NCBI GenBank assembly: GCA_964486935.1
Contig: CAZAPG010000015.1
Coordinates: 62,001 to 126,000, forward strand
Direction: 5' to 3'
DNA from: CAZAPG01 sp964486935
Lineage (GTDB): Bacteria > Chloroflexota > Anaerolineae > 4572-78 > J111
Length of the DNA: 64,000 bases
Both the position numbers and the translations under genes were made by a program. The notes below the pieces were generated by a model, which saw only the letters and a list, made by a program, of their open reading frames with translations, had not been told where the DNA came from and did no database searches. How positions within the stretch are numbered: position 1 is the stretch's first letter; the number at the start of each line of letters is the position of its first letter. Of this stretch, positions 7,984 to 15,614 are shown piece by piece.

Positions 7984-9150
7984 TTAATCTGTAAAATCTT
8001 CCGGTTTCAAAAATTTAAAGCTTTTATACATAGGGTTAAACCACTGCAAGGCTGCATCGTACAATTCTACCGGCTCGGCGGGAGCGGTAAACACAATGCG
8101 GTGCATTTTGCCTTTGTTAAGGGCCGTAATCACCGAGCCGGCAAAGGGGGTGTCATCAGACCCAAGGTAGTAAAAGTCGATGGTGGCGCCGGTGGCGGTG
8201 TCCAGTGGAAATTCTGCTGGCGGCAAATATTGAACCTGATACTCTTTTGCAAGCTCTTGAATAAATGCCAGAGCCGCCGCTTGTGCGGCCGTGCTGTTGT
8301 TTTTGGCCGCGGCCCAGTTGAAATTGCTGGCGGTAAAGGTCATGTTGGTGGTTGGCTCCGTTACCGATACGCTGTTTTCATTCTGCGTTGTTACTTCCCA
8401 GTTAGAGGCGTAGAAAAAGCCAAACTCTTTGCTCTCCGGCCCAATCAACTCCCAGACCGGTTCCTGGGTGGGGGTGGTTTGGGCGGCTGGGGCCGGCTCC
8501 AGGGGGGTAAAGCTGTTGACCAGTGCCTGTAACCCCGGGCGCGAGGCGTCCCACTGCTCCTGGATGGCGCTAAAGTGCAGCACAAATACCGTTGCGCCCT
8601 GTTGAAATACTTTTACCTGGCTAATGGTTTGGCCCAAATTGGGGTCGGTGGTGGAAAACTGGGCCACAATCGAGCCATCGGCCTGGGTTTGCTGTTTGAT
8701 GGCTTTAAAGTTTGACCCTTCGCCGGCAAAGTTTTGGGCGACAAATGTCACTAAAAATTGGTTGAGTTCTTGCTGGCTGTATGCTTTGCCGGCATCGTTG
8801 AAAACAACGCTGTAGCCGGCCCTGTCGCCCGGTTCAACAAAAATTACGGCGTCGTCTCTTTCATGGGCCGTCCAGTTAGAAGGGTAGTTGATACTGAAAC
8901 GGTTGGAACTGTGAGTGAAACTTTGCAACGAGTCCGGGCCGGCAGCCGCCACAACAGGCGTGGGCGTGCCGGTAACGGTGGCTGTAGGCGTGGGTGTTGG
9001 CGGTGTGGGGGTAACGGGCGCAGCCGCCTGGCCGCAGGCTTGCAAAGCGCCGGCAAAAATAACAATCAAACTGATTCTAAGCAAGTTGTTTAGCAGGGAA
9101 TGAAAACAAAAAGCACCGGTAGAGGTGCTTTTGGCGGGGCCGGTGGGCAT
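7984..9150 (-). CDS. Lipoprotein with two PsbP-like domains
   Basis: A 388-codon frame with a signal sequence and lipobox (GALQAC) near residue 39, a Pro/Thr-rich linker, then two similar domains. Each begins with a stretch such as RFSINYPSNWTAHERDDAV or FGFFYASNWEVTTQN, resembling PsbP/DUF1795-type folds. The function is unknown; it is probably an anchored extracytoplasmic binding protein. The ATG at 9150 is eight bases after the regulator gene stop and has CCGGAG upstream. However, the first 18 residues before the hydrophobic core are unusually long, and a terminator hairpin lies within them. A downstream TTG near 9085 is therefore an alternative start. Confidence 0.75.
   Translation of the reverse strand: MPTGPAKSTSTGAFCFHSLLNNLLRISLIVIFAGALQACGQAAAPVTPTPPTPTPTATVTGTPTPVVAAAGPDSLQSFTHSSNRFSINYPSNWTAHERDDAVIFVEPGDRAGYSVVFNDAGKAYSQQELNQFLVTFVAQNFAGEGSNFKAIKQQTQADGSIVAQFSTTDPNLGQTISQVKVFQQGATVFVLHFSAIQEQWDASRPGLQALVNSFTPLEPAPAAQTTPTQEPVWELIGPESKEFGFFYASNWEVTTQNENSVSVTEPTTNMTFTASNFNWAAAKNNSTAAQAAALAFIQELAKEYQVQYLPPAEFPLDTATGATIDFYYLGSDDTPFAGSVITALNKGKMHRIVFTAPAEPVELYDAALQWFNPMYKSFKFLKPEDFTD
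9103..9132 (-). terminator. Intrinsic-terminator-like hairpin at the start of the lipoprotein frame
   Basis: On the minus strand AAAAGCACC and GGTGCTTTT pair perfectly around six bases, followed by further T residues. It lies 27 bases after the regulator stop and inside the first codons of the lipoprotein frame. It could end the regulator transcript or attenuate the lipoprotein. Confidence 0.6.
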
Positions 9151-9158
9151 AGCGGGGT

Positions 9159-9824
9159 TTACTCCGGTTCGGCATCGGTAATAAAGCGGTAGCCCACCCC
9201 CCGAATGGTAATTAAATGTTTGGGGCGGCTGGGGTTGTCCTCTATCTTTTCTCTAAGCCAGCGGATATGCACATCGAGCGTGCGGGTGTCGCCCATGTAG
9301 TCGGTTTCCCAAACAGTTTGCATAATTTTTTTGCGGCTCAATACCTGGTTGCGGTTTTCAATGAGCAGGTGCAGTAGTTTGAATTCTTTGGGGGTAAGGG
9401 TATAAATTTTGCCCTGGCGCAAAACCTTGTATTGTAAACAATCCAGGGTTAGGGTGGGAAACCTTAAAAACCGCCCCTTTTGCCTGGCCACGGCTTTTTG
9501 AATGCTCTGGCTTAACTGGTGAGGTTTGTTGGCCGAAACAACAATGGTATCGCTATCTATAGTTTGGTTGAGATGTTGTTGGCTGCTAACCAGAATAAGG
9601 GGAATATCAAGCTGGGCCTGGCTGATGGCCCGCTGAAAGCCGGCCATATCTAACTGCCCCTCGGCAGAATTGAATACAACCAGGTTGGGCCACATTAAAG
9701 CAGTTTGTTGGGTAGCCGTTTCGGGAGTATGCACTACCGATACCCGATGCCCTTCTTTTTGCAAATGCGCGTGGAGCGACTCGGTCTGGCTTAAATTATT
9801 ATTTTCAATTAGCAAGACATGCAT
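9159..9824 (-). CDS. OmpR/PhoB-family response regulator with degenerate receiver
   Basis: A 221-residue protein. Residues 1-110 have the receiver fold and 125-218 form a winged-helix DNA-binding domain (LTPKEFKLLHLLIENRNQV, TLDVHIRWLREKIED, IRGVGYRF). The phosphoacceptor position reads VVFNSAEG, with Asn where Asp is expected. The N-terminal acidic pair is LLIENNN, while the conserved Lys-Pro survives (ANKPHQ). It probably works without phosphorylation, and no histidine kinase gene is adjacent. It is transcribed from a good promoter at 9874-9902 and followed directly by the lipoprotein gene. Confidence 0.88.
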   Translation of the reverse strand: MHVLLIENNNLSQTESLHAHLQKEGHRVSVVHTPETATQQTALMWPNLVVFNSAEGQLDMAGFQRAISQAQLDIPLILVSSQQHLNQTIDSDTIVVSANKPHQLSQSIQKAVARQKGRFLRFPTLTLDCLQYKVLRQGKIYTLTPKEFKLLHLLIENRNQVLSRKKIMQTVWETDYMGDTRTLDVHIRWLREKIEDNPSRPKHLITIRGVGYRFITDAEPE

Positions 9825-9873
9825 GCTCGACTTGTTCCCTCCCGATGGTCATGCTCTTACTGGCTGGTCGGTC

Positions 9874-9902
9874 ATTATACCCAAACTCTGGCTCTGGTGC
9901 AA
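9874..9902 (-). promoter_or_regulatory. Promoter of the response-regulator gene
   Basis: Minus strand: TTGCAC, 17 bases, TATAAT, about 50 bases before the regulator start. Confidence 0.65.
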
Positions 9903-10041
9903 TCAACCCCATTACATTTTTTTATCCGCTTGCCATAATCATAAAAGATTTACTATATGTAGGGGATTAACCGGCCTGCGCTGCCCACATTTAGTGGTTT
10001 TTGTCTCAAAAAATTCACTACAAAATTCGCAAAATGTTTAA

Positions 10042-11535
10042 TTAACTGCGTTCAAACTTTAAATGCAGCACTGCGTTTGTGTTGGGCTGAATGGCGGCTC
10101 GCTCATCCAGCCGGTAGCCGCATACCCACAAAATATAATTGTTGCCCGCCAGTAGCGGCACGTGATTACGCCAGGCGGCCGGTATTTTCTGGTCAATCAT
10201 AAATTCGTTGATTTTTTTGCTTTGGCCGCCCATGCCAAACGGACAGAATTTGTCGCCTGGCCGGCGCGTTCGCAAACTTATTTGCTGTCCCGCCATATCC
10301 GCATCAAGGTAGGCTTCCCAACGGCCAACGTTTTTAATCGCCCCGGCCTTCACCTGCTGACGCGCCACTTTGTTGGCGGTAAGCTGCCAGCCTGTTTGGG
10401 GCAGCGGGGTAACGCCTTCCAAATTTACCGGTATGGGTTGACCCTTGGGCAGATGTGGAAAGTCAAAAGTGGATGGTTGAGAAAGGGCTTCTGTTGCGGC
10501 CAGGGTAAACGTTTGATAACTGATGGTCAGCGCCAGCCCTTGCAGCAGGGTGGCGCTGGCCCCGGTTTGTTGTCCTTCTACAATTTCAACGGCCTTTTCA
10601 ATGTGAACAAAACTGATATCGCGCAGGCTGCGGCGCAGCTTTTGCGTGGCCCGGCGCAAAGTTGAGCGTTTTAACCCCAGCGGCAAATGCAGCCAGCGCT
10701 GCAAGTGAAAGGTAATTTGCTCCGGCGACTCTTCTTTAACCACCTGCTGCCAGGCCCGGTTGAGCTGCTCGCTCAATAGTTGGGTATCGGCGGCTACCAC
10801 GCTGGCAGTGCGCCGAATAACCTGCCGGATGTTGGGATTATACGTTTCAAGCTGTGGCAGCAGTTGGTGGCGCAGCCGGTTGCGAAAGTAGGTGGTATCC
10901 TGGTTGGTGTAGTCCTGGCGGGGGGTCAGGTTATTTTCCCGGCAGTAGCGTTCAATTTCTGAGCGGCTGATCTCCAGCAGGGGGCGGATAAGTTGAGGAG
11001 CCGGCCCGTCTGACTGAACGGGGGTATCCTGTGGGTGCAGCCGCAGCGCCTCGATATTAATTTGGGGCAACATGCCGCGCAATCCGGCCAGGCCGCTGCC
11101 GCGCAAAAAGTGCATCAACACGGTTTCTACCTGGTCATCGGCGTTGTGGCCTACGGCAATTTTGGTAGCCTGAACCTGGCTGGCGGTTTGCCACAAAAAA
11201 GCGTATCTAACCTGCCGGGCTGTCTCTTCAATGGATTGCTTACGTTGACCGGCTAATTGGGCGATGTTGCGGGACTGGATGATGCAGGTAAGCTGCCAGC
11301 GCGCGGCCAGGTTTTGCACAAAATCGGCATCGCCCTGCGATTCCGGGCGCAGTTGGTGGTCAAGGTGGGCTACAGTGAGCGATAGCTCCAGTTGGTGGCG
11401 CAATTGTACCAGAATGTGCAGCAGGCACAGCGAATCTGGCCCGCCGGAAACGCCGACAACAACGCGCTCCCGGCCAAACAAGAGCGCGTGTTTACGGCAG
11501 TACTGTAAAATTTGGTCAACTAAACCGACATTCAC
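10042..11535 (-). CDS. tilS: tRNA(Ile)-lysidine synthase
   Basis: Converts the wobble cytidine of the AUA-reading tRNA(Ile) to lysidine using ATP and lysine; normally essential. The PP-loop signature VVGVSGGPDSLCLLHIL is at residues 26-42. It is followed by AHLDHQLRPES, AVGHNADDQVETVLMHFLRGSG and YTNQDTTYFRNRLR, all typical of TilS. The C-terminal substrate-binding domain ends with RRPGDKFCPFGMGG and WVCGYRLDERA. The 497-residue length is normal for the long form. The start is GTG at 11535, directly abutting the stop of the cyclase gene, so the two are probably translationally coupled. Confidence 0.95.
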   Translation of the reverse strand: MNVGLVDQILQYCRKHALLFGRERVVVGVSGGPDSLCLLHILVQLRHQLELSLTVAHLDHQLRPESQGDADFVQNLAARWQLTCIIQSRNIAQLAGQRKQSIEETARQVRYAFLWQTASQVQATKIAVGHNADDQVETVLMHFLRGSGLAGLRGMLPQINIEALRLHPQDTPVQSDGPAPQLIRPLLEISRSEIERYCRENNLTPRQDYTNQDTTYFRNRLRHQLLPQLETYNPNIRQVIRRTASVVAADTQLLSEQLNRAWQQVVKEESPEQITFHLQRWLHLPLGLKRSTLRRATQKLRRSLRDISFVHIEKAVEIVEGQQTGASATLLQGLALTISYQTFTLAATEALSQPSTFDFPHLPKGQPIPVNLEGVTPLPQTGWQLTANKVARQQVKAGAIKNVGRWEAYLDADMAGQQISLRTRRPGDKFCPFGMGGQSKKINEFMIDQKIPAAWRNHVPLLAGNNYILWVCGYRLDERAAIQPNTNAVLHLKFERS

Positions 11536-14500
11536 TTAGGCGGCTTCTTTGGGGTTTGCCTCAATTACGCTGTGCAGGTGATGAGCGTGGACGTTATTCA
11601 AAAAAGCCTCACGCAGCGCATCGTCGGCAAGGTTGTCGATTAATTTTTTCTGAAGGCGCTGGGCGTAAATAATGGCGTCTCGCGAGGCGGCATCATTGGC
11701 AGAAATATGGTAAATTTGGGCTTTTTGAATTTGAATGACATATTGGGTCAGGCGGCTATCAATTTCTTGGGCCAGGCTTGAGGCTTGCACCAGGGCGTCG
11801 AGAGCGGCATCGTACTGTTGTTGGTCTTGCACGGCTATTTGGGCCTCAAGCCAGCGACCACGCGCAATAAATTCCTTCATTTCGCTGGCTTTGGCCAGCT
11901 CTAGCAGGTTGTGCAGACTTTGTTCGGCCCTTTCAAAATGATTGGCATCGATGTAGGCTCTGGTAAGTTGGTACAGCGCCGCCACCTCATCGGGGGTAAA
12001 ACCCATATCACGCGCCGAAAAGCGAACGGTTTCCAGCTCTTTAAGCGACTCGTCCAGGCGCCCCACATGTCGAAAAGCCGTTCCCAAAATGGTTCGCGTT
12101 TTCATAACATATAATGGAGAACCCAGGGCTTCGGCAATATCAACGCTTTGCCGGGCTAACTCCAGGCCCTTCTCGCTCAGCCCCAGCGTCAGGTAATAGT
12201 AGCCCAGCGAGGCCATACATAACGCCTGAAATGATTTTTGGCCCTGTTCCTGGGCCAGGTTTAGCCCTTCGCTTAGATTTTCGCCGGCTAATTTTAAGTA
12301 GCCCTGATAAAATTGTCCAAGGGCCTGGTAATATTTTATCAACGGCACCCGGTACAGGTCGCCCGATTTTTTGTGCAGTTCCAGCAATTCTTCGGCGGTC
12401 TTTTGCGCGCCCTCGTAATCGGCCAGATAAACCTGGCCCATCAACACCGCCGATAGCGAGTCCATCAGCCCGCCCCTAAAACCCTGGCGGCGGCGAATGG
12501 GGATAATTTCTTCCTGGTAACGGTTCAGGCTGGCCACAATTTCGCCCTGCTCCAGCATAATTTTAGCCAGCCCATCTTCTGAGGTGATGCGCCCCACATC
12601 GCTGTTCATTGACTGGCTAATATCGCGGGCTTCTTTAAAGCATTTGGTAGCCAGTTCTAACTGCCCCATGTTGTAGTAGAAATTGCCCAACTGGTTGAGG
12701 GTATCGGCAATGCCGCGCTCGTCGCCAATGCGGCGGGCCACGGCCAGCGCCTTTTGAAAGAATTCTGACGCTTTAGAGAAATTATGATGGCTGGCGTGCA
12801 GAGCGCCGCTGCCGTTGAGGGCGCGCATTTGGGCGGCTTCATCTTTAAGCGTTTTGGCCCTGGTTAGCATAGCCTGGTAATCGTCCATAGCTTTTTGAGG
12901 CTCGCCCAGGCGGGTGTAAACGCGGGCGCGTCCCTCGAAAATGGCCAGAATAGTTTGCGGGTCGGCCTCGGAGCCAAGTACTTTGGCCACATCAAGGGCG
13001 CGGGTGTAATATTTAACCGCCTCCTCATTAGCAAATGATTGAATTGCGGCTTCGGCGGCGCGGTGCAGGTAGCGCAGAGCGCGGGGCCAGGTTTCGCTTT
13101 TTACGTAATGTTCGGCCACAATCGGGGCGTACTGTTCGCCCAACTGCCAGTACAGGCGCGACATGTAATCGCCAATTTGTTTATGAATCATCTGGCGGCG
13201 CTGGTGCAGCAGGCTGTTGTAGGCGGTTTCGTAAGTGAGGACGTGTTTGAATATATACTCCGGTTCCGGCTCGCGGGTGCGCACTTCAATCAGGTCGGCC
13301 ACTTCAAGCTCATCCAGGGCCTTTTCCAGAATATCGGGTTCGTTGACAATGGGGGCCAGAATAAAGCGCGGGAAAACGCGGCCAATAACAGCCGCTACTT
13401 GCAGCACCCGCTTAACCGATTCTTCCAGCCGGTCGATACGGGCGGTTAGAACGCCTTGCAGGGTGTTGGGAATGTCGATATCGGTAACAGAGCGAGCAAT
13501 TTCCCAATGATCTTCGGTGCGTTTGATGGCGCCTTCTTCAATCAGGCTGCGGAGCACTTCTTCCAGAAATAGCGGATTGCCTTCGGCCCGATTGAGCAGC
13601 AGGTCTTCTAAAACTGCGGGCATTGGGTCAATTTTAAGCAGGTGCCGAATAACTTGCCGGCTTTCTTCGTCGGTCAAGGGCCACAGGATTAATTCGGTAT
13701 AATTGTCAGAATATTCCTGGGCGGTACGGTTCTTGACTTCCCAAAAGCGGGTTTCGCGCTCAAGGCGGGTAACGCAAATCATCAAAATAGGGTTGTAAAC
13801 GGTCAGCGTAAACAGATATTCAATCAGGTTAACCGAGCTGGGGTCGGCCCAGTGCAGGTCTTCAAACACCATGACTACCGGCTGCCGGGCGGCCAAAACT
13901 TCAACCCACTCGCCCATAGCTAAAAAGATGCGTTGCTGTAACATTTGAGGGTCGTTTAGGGGCAGGTCGCCATTGGCGTCAACATCCAGTTTGATGCCCA
14001 CCATCGAGGCCAGATAGGGGATAATCTCCTGGCTGCGCTCGCCAAATAGCTCTTCGCCCATTGCCTCCAGCCGCATTTTGACCAGGGTGTCGTCGGCGTT
14101 TTCGGGCAAATCGAGATAGCCATAAAGAATGTCCAGGAACAGCCGGTTCTGGAACGACTGGCGATAGGAGAGGCCGCGCCCAAACAGCCACAGCGGTTTT
14201 TGTTCCTGGGTTAGCTGTTTTTTGAACTCTTTCATCGATTCGGCGATGAGGCGGGTTTTGCCCAGGCCGGCATCGCCGGTAACAACCCCAATACCGCCCT
14301 GCCCCGAAAAAAGAGTTTGGTAGGCGTCTATTAATACTTTTGTTTCGTACTCGCGGCCAATGAGGGGGGTCTCCATACCGGCAATACCCCGCTGAGTCTG
14401 GCTCAGGTCGCGCGCGCCTTTGAGTTCGTAAACCCTGAGCGGTTCCGGTTTGCCTTTTACTTTGATGGGGTCGCGCTCTTCAAAAATAAAGAGGCGATTG

Positions 14501-15117
14501 GTGAGGTTATAGGTATCTTCGTTGACAAAAATCTGGCCGCGCTCCGAGGCGCCTTCCAGCCGGGCGGCCACGTTCACCACATCGCCCATAACGGTATAGG
14601 AGCGTTTGCGGTCGGTGCCAACCATACCGGCAATCACCATACCGGTGTTGATGCCCATATGCATCCCCAGCGGCGCGGGTAGGGGAATAGGTGGATGCTG
14701 GTTGAATTTTTCCAGCCGTTCCATCATTTTTAACGCCGCTCGCAAAGCCAATTCGGGGTCGTTCTCGTGAGCGGTGGGCGCTCCAAACAGAGCCATAATT
14801 TCGTCGCCAATGTATTTATCTATGTAACCATCAAACTCGTACACGGCGTCGCTCAGTTCGCTCAAGAGCATGTTGATAACTCGCACCACATTTTCAACTT
14901 CGGCGGGAGTTTTGGCGGCGTCATTGAGCGCGGTAAAGCCAGACATATCGGCAAAGAGGACGGTTACTTGCCGCCGGTCGCCCTGAATAGGGGCATTGAT
15001 AATAGAGGTGCTGGCAATTTCATCTGCGCCGGCTACTTCGTTGCCGCAGCGACCGCAGTAGAAGTGGTCTGCCGGGTTGTCGTACCCACAAACTTCGCAT
15101 TTGATGGTCTGGCTCAT
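11536..15117 (-). CDS. Adenylate/guanylate cyclase - AAA ATPase - TPR regulator
   Basis: A 1193-residue multidomain protein. Residues 7-25 are a zinc ribbon (CEVCGYDN, CGRCGNEV). Residues 45-225 are a class III cyclase domain with both metal-binding Asp sites (VLFADMSGFT and YIGDEIMALFG) and the VNVAARLEG helix. From about residue 250 there is an ATPase of the STAND/AAA_16 type (GDAGLGKTRLI; VVMVFEDLHWAD as Walker B). From about 690 to 1170 there are tetratricopeptide repeats (ADTLNQLGNFYYNMGQLELA and similar). Such proteins are abundant in Chloroflexota and are thought to sense a ligand through the ATPase/TPR part. The signal and product are unknown. It precedes tilS with no gap. Confidence 0.9.
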   Translation of the reverse strand: MSQTIKCEVCGYDNPADHFYCGRCGNEVAGADEIASTSIINAPIQGDRRQVTVLFADMSGFTALNDAAKTPAEVENVVRVINMLLSELSDAVYEFDGYIDKYIGDEIMALFGAPTAHENDPELALRAALKMMERLEKFNQHPPIPLPAPLGMHMGINTGMVIAGMVGTDRKRSYTVMGDVVNVAARLEGASERGQIFVNEDTYNLTNRLFIFEERDPIKVKGKPEPLRVYELKGARDLSQTQRGIAGMETPLIGREYETKVLIDAYQTLFSGQGGIGVVTGDAGLGKTRLIAESMKEFKKQLTQEQKPLWLFGRGLSYRQSFQNRLFLDILYGYLDLPENADDTLVKMRLEAMGEELFGERSQEIIPYLASMVGIKLDVDANGDLPLNDPQMLQQRIFLAMGEWVEVLAARQPVVMVFEDLHWADPSSVNLIEYLFTLTVYNPILMICVTRLERETRFWEVKNRTAQEYSDNYTELILWPLTDEESRQVIRHLLKIDPMPAVLEDLLLNRAEGNPLFLEEVLRSLIEEGAIKRTEDHWEIARSVTDIDIPNTLQGVLTARIDRLEESVKRVLQVAAVIGRVFPRFILAPIVNEPDILEKALDELEVADLIEVRTREPEPEYIFKHVLTYETAYNSLLHQRRQMIHKQIGDYMSRLYWQLGEQYAPIVAEHYVKSETWPRALRYLHRAAEAAIQSFANEEAVKYYTRALDVAKVLGSEADPQTILAIFEGRARVYTRLGEPQKAMDDYQAMLTRAKTLKDEAAQMRALNGSGALHASHHNFSKASEFFQKALAVARRIGDERGIADTLNQLGNFYYNMGQLELATKCFKEARDISQSMNSDVGRITSEDGLAKIMLEQGEIVASLNRYQEEIIPIRRRQGFRGGLMDSLSAVLMGQVYLADYEGAQKTAEELLELHKKSGDLYRVPLIKYYQALGQFYQGYLKLAGENLSEGLNLAQEQGQKSFQALCMASLGYYYLTLGLSEKGLELARQSVDIAEALGSPLYVMKTRTILGTAFRHVGRLDESLKELETVRFSARDMGFTPDEVAALYQLTRAYIDANHFERAEQSLHNLLELAKASEMKEFIARGRWLEAQIAVQDQQQYDAALDALVQASSLAQEIDSRLTQYVIQIQKAQIYHISANDAASRDAIIYAQRLQKKLIDNLADDALREAFLNNVHAHHLHSVIEANPKEAA

Positions 15118-15331
15118 AGTTTGGGCTTTTCTGTTTAAGGGTTAACTGTGTGCTCCCTGATGATAGTACAACCCACAGAATCTGTCAACGGCCTTTTTAG
15201 GCTAGGGGATAGCCCCGGCATTCCGGCGCCCGGAGTGACCCGCATCTTTAGCCGACGAAGGACCAGGGGTGAAAATGGGTCAATAAGGTACGGCTCGCCA
15301 TTCGTCTCTGGAGCGGAAGCCGTATCGAAGC

Positions 15332-15357
15332 CGCACCCTGAGCCTGTCGAGGGGATG
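15332..15357. repeat. REP-like element (CCTGAGCCTGTCGAGGGG type)
   Basis: The short G/C-rich motif CACCCTGAGCCTGTCGAGGG is a widespread intergenic repeat. A diverged copy lies in frame in the yyaL-like gene (35334-35358), where it encodes HPELVEG. Confidence 0.55.
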
Positions 15358-15411
15358 CTATCTCTTCATATTCGCTCCCAAACTGAAACGGGCCTCCCTT
15401 GAAAATAGCCC

Positions 15412-15468
15412 CCTCCCCAACTCTCCCCCGCAAGCGGGGGAGGGAGTCGCGCAGCGACGGGTGGGGGT
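15412..15468. repeat. G/C-rich palindromic intergenic repeat
   Basis: CTCCCCCGCAAGCGGGGGAG is a perfect palindrome around a short loop. A second small stem (GTCGC/GCGAC) and flanking CCCCTCCCC and GGGTGGGGG follow. It is of the type dispersed between genes in many bacterial genomes. Confidence 0.55.
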
Positions 15469-15614
15469 AGATAAAATTTTCATTCTCGTTGCTGCCGAAG
15501 GCGTAGGGACTGTCGAACTCCCCTCTGACAATCGCATTGTAGTAAAAACAAGATTATGCTAAAATTAGGCCAATTTATTTTTCCCTAACCCCACCACACA
15601 AGGAGAGACCCCGC

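Larger units (their letters stand above)
15118..15614. other. Divergent intergenic region with two repetitive elements
   Basis: About 500 bases between the cyclase gene (minus) and the methyltransferase gene (plus). I see no convincing gene. It contains a REP-like element at 15332-15357 and a G/C palindrome at 15412-15468, described separately. An AT-rich stretch around 15540-15580 probably carries the methyltransferase promoter, without clear consensus boxes. Confidence 0.6.

Noticed and set aside
15148..15402. Small gene between the cyclase and methyltransferase genes
   Set aside because: It overlaps REP-like elements and the translation (KPHPEPVEGM) is the typical product of such repeats, not a protein.
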